From Phycisphaerae bacterium (GTDB taxonomy: Bacteria > Planctomycetota > Phycisphaerae > Sedimentisphaerales > Anaerobacaceae), in NCBI GenBank assembly GCA_030608075.1, contig JAUWIU010000010.1:1-34078 (forward strand): DNA of 34,078 bases, in the 5' to 3' direction. Every line of letters starts with the position of its first letter. Within the stretch, counting starts at the first letter, position 1. The notes under the pieces are model-generated. The model ran no database searches, was not told the DNA's origin, and was given only the letters and a program-made list of their open reading frames with translations. The position numbers and the translations under genes were made by a program. Below are positions 15,008 through 23,059 of this stretch, piece by piece.

Positions 15008-15706
15008 ATGCAGGAATTATTTACGCAATTGACCCGGGCAGTAGAAAGCACATGGTTTATAGCCATAGCAGCCTCTTTTGTGTGGGGAGTTCTGAGTATC
15101 CTGTTGAGTCCCTGTCATCTTGCAAGTATTCCGTTGATTGTCGGATTTATCGATGAACAAGGTAAGATTTCCACCAAACGAGCCTTCTGGATATCTACCT
15201 TATTCGCGGTTGGTATCCTTATTACGATTGGAGCTATTGGGGCAATTACTGCCGCTGCTGGGAGAATGATGGGTGATGTCGGAAAATACGGCAATTACTT
15301 TGTCGCGTTGATTTTTTTTGTAGTAGGCCTTCATCTTCTCGGTGTGATTCCCATTCCTTGGTCTGGGCCTGGACAGATATGCATGAAACGCAAAGGGATG
15401 CTCGCGGCATTTATCTTGGGATTGGTTTTCGGCATTGCTTTAGGGCCTTGTACTTTTGCTTATATGGCCCCTATGCTTGGCGTGACTTTCAAACTGGCCT
15501 CCACTAATCTTGCCTATGGTGTATTACTACTGCTGGTTTATGGAATCGGGCATTGTTCGGTAATTGTTTTCGCCGGGACCTTTACCGAATTGGTGCAGCG
15601 GTATTTAAATTGGAATGAAAAGTCGAAAGGTTCTATAATCTTGAAGAAAATCTGTGGTGTACTGGTGTTGCTGGGAGGTATTTATCTTATCTACGCTGCT
15701 CCTTAA
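15008..15706 (+). CDS. ccdA: CcdA-family thiol-electron transporter
   Basis: A 232-residue membrane protein with six helices, the length of CcdA and of the central domain of DsbD. The two functional cysteines are present: LLSPCHLASIPLIVGF in helix 1 and ALGPCTFAYMAPMLGV in helix 4, each followed by proline-rich turns. The family moves reducing equivalents from cytoplasmic thioredoxin across the membrane to extracytoplasmic thioredoxins. Position directly after two exported thioredoxins shows the likely clients. The ATG is 2 bases after the previous stop codon, with GGGAG 10 bases before, so the genes form one unit. Use for arsenic or metal detoxification rather than cytochrome c maturation is inferred from the cassette. 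Confidence 0.9.
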   Translation: MQELFTQLTRAVESTWFIAIAASFVWGVLSILLSPCHLASIPLIVGFIDEQGKISTKRAFWISTLFAVGILITIGAIGAITAAAGRMMGDVGKYGNYFVALIFFVVGLHLLGVIPIPWSGPGQICMKRKGMLAAFILGLVFGIALGPCTFAYMAPMLGVTFKLASTNLAYGVLLLLVYGIGHCSVIVFAGTFTELVQRYLNWNEKSKGSIILKKICGVLVLLGGIYLIYAAP

Positions 15707-15749
15707 CATATAAGTGGCCAGAACTCAAATAGACAAAAAGGGGGTGATT

Positions 15750-16169
15750 ATGAAAAGAGCGAAACTTAACCTGATTATTGATGCATTGCTGTTGCTGTGC
15801 CTTGCTGCAATTGCAGGAATCGGACTTTTAATAAAATATGTGCTGGTGCCGGGGCATCAACGTTGGGAGATTTATGGGCGAAATGTCAGTCTGTTTCTTT
15901 GGGGATTAGACCGCCACCAGTGGGGAACAATTCATTTTATAATCGGCTTGGTTTTTCTATCTTTGCTTGTGCTCCATGTTGTTCTACACTGGTCGATGGT
16001 TGTAGGGGTTTATCGCAGATTGATACCAAATCGTTTTGCCCGCTGTGGTTATCGCATTGATTCTTATTTGCATAACGGCTCTTCTCTTTTCTTTCCCTTA
16101 CCTTGTAAAACCCAAAGTTGTAGAACAAGGACGTGGCAATGGCCGTGGTTGGGGATTGGGGCCGTGTGA
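15750..16169 (+). CDS. DUF4405-like membrane protein, frameshifted at its 3' end
   Basis: The intact part (residues 1-95) has two membrane helices: LIIDALLLLCLAAIAGIGLLI and HQWGTIHFIIGLVFLSLLVLHVVLHW, with histidines (H-x3-H type pairs such as LHVVLHW) like those of DUF4405 and cytochrome b-type haem proteins. After RLIPNRF at about base 16034 the sequence turns into a nonsense tail rich in arginine, serine and tryptophan, while the +1 frame continues with a convincing third helix. Dropping one T of TTTT at 16034-16037 rejoins them. ATG 15750 follows AGGGGGTG. It is either a pseudogene, a sequencing error or a frameshifting gene. A redox role is likely beside CcdA. Confidence 0.65.
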   Translation: MKRAKLNLIIDALLLLCLAAIAGIGLLIKYVLVPGHQRWEIYGRNVSLFLWGLDRHQWGTIHFIIGLVFLSLLVLHVVLHWSMVVGVYRRLIPNRFARCGYRIDSYLHNGSSLFFPLPCKTQSCRTRTWQWPWLGIGAV

Positions 16170-16224
16170 TGCTAAGTGTGATTCCAAGTGTGATATACTA
16201 AGGTGCCCGTCAGAGATTCCCTGA
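16034..16224 (+). other. Out-of-frame 3' part of the DUF4405-like gene
   Basis: In the +1 frame relative to the preceding gene, the sequence reads PAVVIALILICITALLFSF-PYLVKPKVVEQGRGNGRG, a clear third membrane helix with a short hydrophilic tail, ending in GPCDAKCDSKCDILRCP. The cysteine-rich end may bind metal. The switch point is the TTTT run at 16034-16037. Confidence 0.7.
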
Positions 16225-16279
16225 AACTGGCAGATGGCCATAAGGATTGTTAAGCATTTTTATTCAAGGAGTAAGATTG

Positions 16280-17482
16280 ATGGAACAAGAAACTCTTGCC
16301 GCTAAACAAATCAAAGGATTGAGTATTTTTGAAAAGTATCTGACTATATGGGTGTTGCTTTGCATCATAGGCGGCATTGTGCTTGGAAAAGTAACACCCG
16401 GCGTAGCAAAATTCCTCGACGGAATGGCTATATATGTCGGTCAGGCTCCGGTTGTTTCAATACCTATCGCGATATGCCTGTTTTTTATGATGTATCCAAT
16501 TATGGTTAAAATCGATTTTGCCGAAGTTGTCAAGGCCGGCAAAAACGGCAAACCGGTTGGTTTAACCCTTTTCGTTAACTGGGCCATTAAGCCTTTTACC
16601 ATGTACGCTATCGCCTTGTTTTTCCTTGGCACACTATTCCACACATTCATCGGTCCGGATGCTGTTGATAACGTCAAAATGCCTTTTGGACTTGATCTGG
16701 CCATAGGAGCAACCCATGGTGCGGGTCGGGTTGTTCTTATCAATGGTGCTAAGATGCTTCAGGTTCCTCTCTGGCGAAGTTACTTAGCTGGTTGTATTCT
16801 TTTAGGCATCGCTCCCTGTACGGCTATGGTTTTGGTTTGGGGATATCTTGCCAGGGGCAACGATGGCCTTACGCTGGTGATGGTGGCAATAAACTCACTA
16901 ACGATGCTTTTACTTTATGGAATTCTTGGGGGTTTCTTATTAGGTGTCGGCAGACTGCCTGTGCCTTGGCAGGGCCTGTTGCTGTCTATTGCTATATATG
17001 TAGCTTTGCCTTTGGTGGCAGGATATTTATCACGGAAATGGATTATAGCAACTAAAGGCCAAGTGTGGTTTAAGGAAAAATTTCTGCATGTTCTCACACC
17101 TGTTACAATCATTGCATTGCTTATCACATTGGTGTTGCTGTTTTCATTTAAGGGCGAAGTTATCCTTTCAAATCCATTAACAATTCTATGGATTGCGATA
17201 CCGTTGTTCATCCAGACCAATCTAATCTTCTGGTTAGGCTACGGCCTGGCGAAATTGCTGAAATTAAACTATGAAGATGCAGCTCCAGCCGCCATGATTG
17301 GCGCGTCAAATCACTTTGAAGTTGCCATAGCCACTTCGACAATGCTGTTTGGGTTATCTTCTGGTGCAGCCTTAGCAACCGTTGTCGGAGTGCTTATTGA
17401 GGTGCCGGTCATGCTGATGCTCGTGCGAATATGCCTCAGGACACAAAGGTGGTTTCACACAGTTCCAGCTGGAAAGCTATGA
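16280..17482 (+). CDS. acr3: ACR3 family arsenite efflux transporter
   Basis: A 400-residue permease with about ten helices, matching bacterial ACR3. The family core [21 protein letters not shown] holds the conserved cysteine needed for arsenite binding, and the final helix [14 protein letters not shown] holds the conserved glutamate. It expels As(III) (and perhaps Sb(III)) at the cytoplasmic membrane using the proton gradient. One region between helices 3 and 4 ([36 protein letters not shown]) looks longer than usual. ATG 16280 is preceded by AAGGAG. It is the tenth gene of the ArsR-led cassette, which makes the cassette's arsenic role secure. Confidence 0.93.
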   Translation: MEQETLAAKQIKGLSIFEKYLTIWVLLCIIGGIVLGKVTPGVAKFLDGMAIYVGQAPVVSIPIAICLFFMMYPIMVKIDFAEVVKAGKNGKPVGLTLFVNWAIKPFTMYAIALFFLGTLFHTFIGPDAVDNVKMPFGLDLAIGATHGAGRVVLINGAKMLQVPLWRSYLAGCILLGIAPCTAMVLVWGYLARGNDGLTLVMVAINSLTMLLLYGILGGFLLGVGRLPVPWQGLLLSIAIYVALPLVAGYLSRKWIIATKGQVWFKEKFLHVLTPVTIIALLITLVLLFSFKGEVILSNPLTILWIAIPLFIQTNLIFWLGYGLAKLLKLNYEDAAPAAMIGASNHFEVAIATSTMLFGLSSGAALATVVGVLIEVPVMLMLVRICLRTQRWFHTVPAGKL

Positions 17483-17514
17483 GGCAAAAAGAATTTTCTC
17501 AGAGGGATGTGACA

Positions 17515-17748
17515 ATGAAAAAAGTACAAATTCTCGGCACCGGTTGTCCCAAGTGCAAAAAGCTGGCGGAAAATGCTGAAGCTGCCGCTAAGAAACTCGG
17601 CATCGAGTATGAAATCGAGAAGGTTACGAAGATAACTGACATAATGGCCATTGGCGTAATGGTGACGCCGGCTCTGGTCATAGATGGACAGGTCAGAGTT
17701 GTTGGAAAGGTGCTGAGCGCAGACGACATCAGCGAAATTCTGAGTTGA
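17515..17748 (+). CDS. Second small thioredoxin-fold protein
   Basis: A 77-residue protein about 71% identical (55 of 77 positions, counted by eye) to the product of 12277-12510. The CPKC redox site (GTGCPKCKKLAEN) and MVTPALVIDG loop are conserved. ATG 17515 lies 33 bases after the ACR3 stop with GAGGG upstream, so it closes the arsenic operon. The earlier in-frame start at 17431 overlaps ACR3 and lacks conservation with the paralogue. A recent local duplication is likely. Confidence 0.88.
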   Translation: MKKVQILGTGCPKCKKLAENAEAAAKKLGIEYEIEKVTKITDIMAIGVMVTPALVIDGQVRVVGKVLSADDISEILS

Positions 17749-18068
17749 GCCGTTCCTGGTATCAGAAATCCGTGCAGCGAAACCATCCGTTGCTCAAACA
17801 ATGTAGTTTCGTTCATTCCTATAAAATCCTGCCTTGAAATTCTGCTTTTGCCTGATTGACCATCTAAACAAATACCTTGACAATTGAATTTGACGATACA
17901 AAAAACCCGGATTGGGCGCATGTGGGCACTGTGAAAGATAATGTGATTGGAAAATCTCCGACGCGGTTGCATTTTTCGGACGGATTTGGTATTTCATCAC
18001 AAATAGAAGTTTAGGGATGCGGCTGAAACAGGAATTGCTGGATTGTAGCTGGTACGGAGGTAAGCAAA
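17749..18068. other. Intergenic region between arsenic cassette and GH32 genes
   Basis: About 320 bases of A/T-rich sequence with no convincing gene on either strand. A TTGACA occurs at 17877-17882, but no good -10 follows at 16-18 bases. No terminator hairpin with a T-run was found after the cassette. The GH32 binding site (ACGGAGG) lies at its right end. Confidence 0.5.
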
Positions 18069-19565
18069 ATGTATGCGGGAACTGAACTAATCAAAAGCGA
18101 AAAGGCATTTTACAGTCGGCGTGATTTTCTCAAAACGGTCGGTTTGGGCGCAACGGCACTAACTGTGCCACCTCTTATACAAGGTTGTGCCGAGTTGAGT
18201 AAGGCTCGCAAGAAACCGCCCATCGGTGCGCTTTACAATGAAAAGTATCGCCCGCAGTTTCATTTTACGCCCCGAACGAACTGGACGAACGACCCGGATG
18301 GGCTGGTTTACTACAAGGGCGAATACCACATGTTCTTCCAGCACAACCCCTTCGGCATCAATTGGGGCAATATGACATGGGCCCATGCGATAAGTACCGA
18401 CCTGGTCCACTGGAAACAACTGCCCAACGCCATTGAGCCAGACGAACTCGGCACAATTTTCTCCGGTGGGGCGGTGGTGGACTGGAACAACACCTCCGGC
18501 TTCCAAACCGGCAAAGAGAAGGTTTTGGTGGCCTTCTACACGGCTGCCGGCAACCATGCTGACCCACCAAAACCGTTCACCCAGTGCCTGGCGTACAGCA
18601 ATGACCGGGGAAGGACATGGGTCAAGTACGAAAAAAATCCCATCATCGGTCATATCCGCGGGAGCAATCGAGACCCCGTTGTTAGCTGGTATGAGCCTGG
18701 CAGGCTGTGGGTTATGGCGCTGTTTCTGAATAAAGAGAACTTCGCGCTGTTTACCTCGGAAGACCTGAAGAACTGGACGCAAATTCAGGAACTCACTATT
18801 CCGGGCAGCAGTGAGTATCCGGATTTCTTCGAGATGCCGATAGACGGCGACTGGAACAACACACGCTGGGTAATCTATGGCGCCAACGGGAGGTATTTGT
18901 TGGGGACGTTCGACGGGAGAAAATTTACGCCGCAGGAAGGTCCTTATGATTCGCGGGTCGGACAGTACTATGCGGTCCAGACCTGGCGTGGAATACCAAA
19001 GTCGCACCGTCGAAGGGTACAGATTGCCTGGATGGCCGGTGGAAAATTCCCCGATATGCCGTTTAATCAGCAGATGTCGATTCCGTGCGAGATTACACTT
19101 CGGACACTGCCCGAAGGGATTCGGCTTTGCCGCGTTCCCGTCGGCGAAATCAAGAAGCTCCGAGGCCGCAAATACTCCTTCGGTCCGGTGACGCTCAAGC
19201 CCGGTGAAAACATACTGTCGAAGATATCGGGTGAATTGTTCGAGATTCAGTGCGAAGTCGAGCCTGCCAGCGCCGAGGAGTTCGGACTTACGCTGCGCGG
19301 AACACCGCTGGTCTGCAACGTTAAGGACCAAACCCTTATCTGCGGGGACAAAAAGGGCGAGTTGAAACTGCTCAACGGCAAAGTCAAGCTGCATATTCTG
19401 GTCGACCGCACGTCGATAGAGATTTTCATCAACGATGGTCGCGCCTCGATGTTCCTGTGTTCCCCGCTTGACAGTGACAACAGGTCACTGGAGGTTTTCG
19501 CTCACGGAGGGCAGGCAAAACTTCGGAACCTAAAGGTCTGGAAGCTGAAATCGATTTGGTTCTAA
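18069..19565 (+). CDS. GH32 fructan hydrolase-type lipoprotein, Tat-exported
   Basis: A 498-residue glycoside hydrolase family 32 protein. The N-terminus carries a twin-arginine signal (SRRDFLKTVG) ending in a lipobox (LIQGC, C40), so it is probably folded before export and then membrane-anchored. The five-bladed propeller starts at FTPRTNWTNDPDGLVYY, with the nucleophile D75. The RDP motif is at 201-203 (SNRDPVV), the stabiliser of the transition state, and the acid/base glutamate is E255 in DFFEMP, where most family members have EC. A C-terminal beta-sandwich follows (about 365-498, with VDRTSIEIFINDGRASM). Expected substrates are sucrose, levan or inulin. GGAGG precedes ATG 18069. Confidence 0.9.
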   Translation: MYAGTELIKSEKAFYSRRDFLKTVGLGATALTVPPLIQGCAELSKARKKPPIGALYNEKYRPQFHFTPRTNWTNDPDGLVYYKGEYHMFFQHNPFGINWGNMTWAHAISTDLVHWKQLPNAIEPDELGTIFSGGAVVDWNNTSGFQTGKEKVLVAFYTAAGNHADPPKPFTQCLAYSNDRGRTWVKYEKNPIIGHIRGSNRDPVVSWYEPGRLWVMALFLNKENFALFTSEDLKNWTQIQELTIPGSSEYPDFFEMPIDGDWNNTRWVIYGANGRYLLGTFDGRKFTPQEGPYDSRVGQYYAVQTWRGIPKSHRRRVQIAWMAGGKFPDMPFNQQMSIPCEITLRTLPEGIRLCRVPVGEIKKLRGRKYSFGPVTLKPGENILSKISGELFEIQCEVEPASAEEFGLTLRGTPLVCNVKDQTLICGDKKGELKLLNGKVKLHILVDRTSIEIFINDGRASMFLCSPLDSDNRSLEVFAHGGQAKLRNLKVWKLKSIWF

Positions 19566-19595
19566 ACATAGCTCTAAAGACAGTCATAACGTGAA

Positions 19596-21071
19596 GTGAA
19601 TTGGATTGCGAGAATGGCGCACGTCGGCATAGCTGGTTTGTTGGCCCTGGCTTGCTTTGCAACGCCGCCTGCCGACCCGGCCATAGCTAAGGCCATGAAT
19701 GCGCTGCGCCGAGCGGACGTGAGGGCACATGCAGACCCGACTCGCCCGGTCTACCATTTCAGACCACCGGCGCAGTGGATGAACGACCCCTGCGGTGGCA
19801 TCTATTACAAAGGTTATTACCACTTATTCTACCAACTCAATCCGTACGGTGACCAGTGGGACAACATCCACTGGGGACACGCCCGCAGCAAAGACCTGAT
19901 TTACTGGGAGCACCTGCCCATCGCCATCGCCCCAGCTCCAAACGAGCTCCGCTGCAACTCCGGCTGCGTCACAATCAACAAACAAGGCGTTCCAATGATT
20001 TTCTACACGCTCGTTCCCAATTATGACGCACCTCGCGACCAGCGTGCCGCCATCGGCGACGATGATATGATTACCTGGAAGAGACACCCTGCCAATCCCA
20101 TCTTGACACTGGACAGTCACGGAGGACCAAGATTCGGAGGCGGCTGGAGCGATTGTTTTGTCTTCTCCGAAGCCGGGCGGACATTCATGGTCATCGGCGT
20201 TGACGCCCTCGGCAAAAACGTAGCGGTTCCGCTTTATGAGGCACATGATTCCGGCTTAACACGCTGGACATATCGTGGACTGCTTTTCAGCGCCCCAAAA
20301 AGCAGAATCAGAAACATGGAAGTCCCCATGTTCTTCAAGCTTAATGGAAAATGGATACTGCTGTTTCACCCGGGCGGTCCCATCATGTATCTCACAGGGT
20401 CTTTCGACCTGCAGAGTCTGACCTTCAAACCCGAAAAAGAAGGAACTCTCACTCCCAGCAAAGATTTCTCGTCCCCACACGTCTTCTTCGATGACAAGGC
20501 CAGATGCATTCTTTTCGCCTGGGTGAGGGGTTTCAAGTCAGGTCGCGGCTGGAACGGCTGCCTTGCAATCCCCAGAATCATCTCCCTGGGCGCTGACGGG
20601 CTGTTGCGCCAGCAGCCCGTTGCCGAGACCAAAAAGCTCCGCAGCGAGCACGTGTCTATTCAAGACCTCGACTTAAACAATACCGGCCGCATCATCGAAA
20701 GCCCCCGTTCAGACACCTTGGAGATAATGGCCGTCTTTGAGCCGGGCGACGCTAAAACCATTGGCCTGAACCTCAGACGCAGCAATGACGGCAAAGACTC
20801 CGTTCGTATCACCTATGACCACACCACGCTCAGCGCAGCCGGCGTAAAACTCCCCCTCCAGCTAAACAAAGCCGAAAGGCTGCTCAAACTTCACGTCTTC
20901 CTCGACAAATCGGTAATGGAAGTCTTCGTAAACGATGGGCAAAAAGCCGCCGTAAAGGTCATCTACCCTGACCCCAACGACCTCGGTGTCGAGGCCTTCG
21001 CCACCGGCGGCACCGCCCGCCTCAAATCGCTCGACGTCTGGAAAATCAAGTCCATTTGGCAGCATAAATAA
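19596..21071 (+). CDS. Divergent GH32-family secreted protein
   Basis: A 491-residue relative of the preceding gene with a Sec signal peptide (MNWIARMAHVGIAGLLALACFA). The nucleophile motif is WMNDPCGG (D64) and the acid/base candidate is E242 (NMEVPMF). The RDP motif is replaced: in the corresponding stretch GGGWSDCFVF, arginine becomes serine and proline becomes cysteine, leaving D186. The C-terminal sandwich keeps LHVFLDKSVMEVFVNDGQKA. Loss of the arginine should change sugar recognition, so it may act on an unusual fructoside or bind without full activity. It starts with GTG 19596, giving a charged signal n-region; ATG 19614 is an alternative. No clear binding site. Only 30 bases separate it from the first GH32 gene. 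Confidence 0.85.
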   Translation: MNWIARMAHVGIAGLLALACFATPPADPAIAKAMNALRRADVRAHADPTRPVYHFRPPAQWMNDPCGGIYYKGYYHLFYQLNPYGDQWDNIHWGHARSKDLIYWEHLPIAIAPAPNELRCNSGCVTINKQGVPMIFYTLVPNYDAPRDQRAAIGDDDMITWKRHPANPILTLDSHGGPRFGGGWSDCFVFSEAGRTFMVIGVDALGKNVAVPLYEAHDSGLTRWTYRGLLFSAPKSRIRNMEVPMFFKLNGKWILLFHPGGPIMYLTGSFDLQSLTFKPEKEGTLTPSKDFSSPHVFFDDKARCILFAWVRGFKSGRGWNGCLAIPRIISLGADGLLRQQPVAETKKLRSEHVSIQDLDLNNTGRIIESPRSDTLEIMAVFEPGDAKTIGLNLRRSNDGKDSVRITYDHTTLSAAGVKLPLQLNKAERLLKLHVFLDKSVMEVFVNDGQKAAVKVIYPDPNDLGVEAFATGGTARLKSLDVWKIKSIWQHK

Positions 21072-21317
21072 GGAGAAAACCCGCCCCTCATAACTAACCC
21101 AACCGTCCGCACTCCCAATCAACATCCCCACGAACCTCTCCCTTCCCTGAAATCACCCACTTTTTCTGGATTCTCCCCAACTTTTAGCGTAAAAGTCAAC
21201 TTCTTGGCAAGTTCATAGCAATGACCTGCCAAATATCGTAGAATCTCCGGTGAAGTCAAGTGGTTTTACGAGCCGGGCCGCCAACTCGGCCCCGACCGTG
21301 ACCTTCTGGAGCAAGAA

Positions 21318-23039
21318 ATGGACCCGAAGCAGTTGGAAAAATACACTTCAGCGATAACGCTTTCCGATATGGAAATCTTCGTATTTCCGGAGCTAATCTA
21401 CAGCCTGGTTCTGGCCAATATTATGAGCCCGATTATCTGGCAGTGGCGGCAGCTCGACTGCTTCAAAAAGCTGCAGGGCAAGGGCAGCTATAAGAAATTG
21501 ATGCGGCTGAAGCAATTCATAATAGACCAGTACGAGTTCAATCTTGACCTTGAAACCTGGGGTCTCACCAGCAGGCAAAAAGAGCTCAAACGCTTTGCTG
21601 ATTTCATCTCGCCGGATGTTATCACCCAGAGCAATGCTTTGTTCGGCTACGAGGGTGACAAATACTACTTTGACGTCGACATCCGAAAGCATTTTGGGCT
21701 CGACAAATATGATAGTGACATCATCCCCTATTGGAAGACCGAAACCGTCGAGGCTATGGATGCTTTTCCGTTAAAACCAGGCTACACGAAGAAAGCCGGC
21801 GAGTGTGTCTCTCTTGCCGCTTTGTACGCTGCTGCAGCTTTCGTTGTCTGCGGAATCCCGCTCGAAGATATCTACATGATACTTACGCCGCTTCACTCAC
21901 AGAATTTTATCGATATAGATGACGGCGTGCTGACAAACAACAGAAGGCTTATTACGAAAACGATGTGGTTCAATGGTTCGGCCATTTCCAACAAAGCACA
22001 GCGTGCCCTGTGCAATGAAAATGTCACAATCGTGGCTCATCGTAGCGGCTATATCCACTGCATGTTCGAAGACGCCACAATGAATAAAAAATCTTATCAG
22101 CACTTTGCCAGCCATCTCGGTTCGTATTTGTCAGCAGATTTGACGCTGCGTGTGTTTGCAAACTTCCTGCGTGCAAATCGAGACCGTCAAAAATTCTTTC
22201 AGGCACGCTGCGATTGTCACGGCCGGGCGCAGTTTATAAAGGCTGAAGTGCTGTTTCATTACGAGCACAGCAGTAATTTCAGAATTGCTGACCAAACATA
22301 CGACAAATTACTTGGCGAGGTTTCGGATGAGGATTTTGTTGCGTATGAACTTCCTGGCAGGATCCGCTGCGACGAACTTGAAGAATTTATGAGAAAATCA
22401 AAAATTGACCTGCGAAAGCCTCACAGCAAAACAGGCTTGAGAAAATATTTTGAACCCGTTATCCCAGATGCAGGGCGGCTGGTGGATGAATTGGCGGATT
22501 TCGTGCACATTGAGCCTAAGCTGCCGTCCCAGGACAAAAATTTCCTTTCCACTGAGCCGATTGAAATCTCCGTAGAGCACGGCAGAGAGCAGATAATTGA
22601 CTTTTTGCATTCGACCCGTCGGAGCAACACCACCGCCGAGCTCGCCTTTTACGCCTATCGTGATATGCAAAGCTGTGACTGGGCTCCATTTGTAAAGGCG
22701 GCAGTGCAGCGCAACCCGGTCTCATTGCAAATTGCAGAGTCAATGTCGACCGAACAGGTGTATCAGTGGCTCCAGAAGATGAAAACCTTTTCTATCTATG
22801 ACGGCAAACGCCTGGCTCAACCGGATGAAGTGGCAAATTACAATACTGGCGACGGGCTCGAAAAGGCCTTTCTGCTGGCAAATGTAATGCATCAGAGAAA
22901 TCCCGAACAAGATATGAAAATAACTATAGATAATAATGAAGTAATACTAAATCAAGACAGTGGATACAGGTTTGCATCCGGCAAGGCCCTGAGAAAACAG
23001 ATTGATATTCCAGCACACAGCGAAGCTTATTCGAGCTGA
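21318..23039 (+). CDS. Conserved-type protein with possible transglutaminase-like core
   Basis: A 573-residue cytoplasmic-looking protein, not confidently recognised. No signal peptide or membrane helix. Residues 155-205 read KKAGECVSLAALYAAAAFVVCGIP...LTPLHSQNFIDIDDG. A cysteine at the head of a helix (C163), a histidine (H193) and an aspartate six residues later (D199) in this order resemble the catalytic triad of transglutaminase-like and related cysteine peptidase folds. The rest is alpha-helical and rich in charged and aromatic residues. ATG 21318 follows GGAG by 8 bases. The metal permease gene begins 20 bases later, so they may be cotranscribed. Function unknown; the triad is inference. 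Confidence 0.6.
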   Translation: MDPKQLEKYTSAITLSDMEIFVFPELIYSLVLANIMSPIIWQWRQLDCFKKLQGKGSYKKLMRLKQFIIDQYEFNLDLETWGLTSRQKELKRFADFISPDVITQSNALFGYEGDKYYFDVDIRKHFGLDKYDSDIIPYWKTETVEAMDAFPLKPGYTKKAGECVSLAALYAAAAFVVCGIPLEDIYMILTPLHSQNFIDIDDGVLTNNRRLITKTMWFNGSAISNKAQRALCNENVTIVAHRSGYIHCMFEDATMNKKSYQHFASHLGSYLSADLTLRVFANFLRANRDRQKFFQARCDCHGRAQFIKAEVLFHYEHSSNFRIADQTYDKLLGEVSDEDFVAYELPGRIRCDELEEFMRKSKIDLRKPHSKTGLRKYFEPVIPDAGRLVDELADFVHIEPKLPSQDKNFLSTEPIEISVEHGREQIIDFLHSTRRSNTTAELAFYAYRDMQSCDWAPFVKAAVQRNPVSLQIAESMSTEQVYQWLQKMKTFSIYDGKRLAQPDEVANYNTGDGLEKAFLLANVMHQRNPEQDMKITIDNNEVILNQDSGYRFASGKALRKQIDIPAHSEAYSS

Positions 23040-23059
23040 TTGATAGTGTTAGGTCCGTA

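Noticed and set aside
18159-19394. A 411-codon open frame on the minus strand
   Set aside because: It lies wholly opposite the first GH32 gene, whose catalytic motifs are intact; the frame has no binding site and no recognisable protein.
21200-21250. Possible promoter TTGGCA...TAGAAT before the 573-residue protein
   Set aside because: The two boxes are 29 bases apart, too far for a normal promoter; the TTGGCA/TGCCAA dyad there was not strong enough to call.
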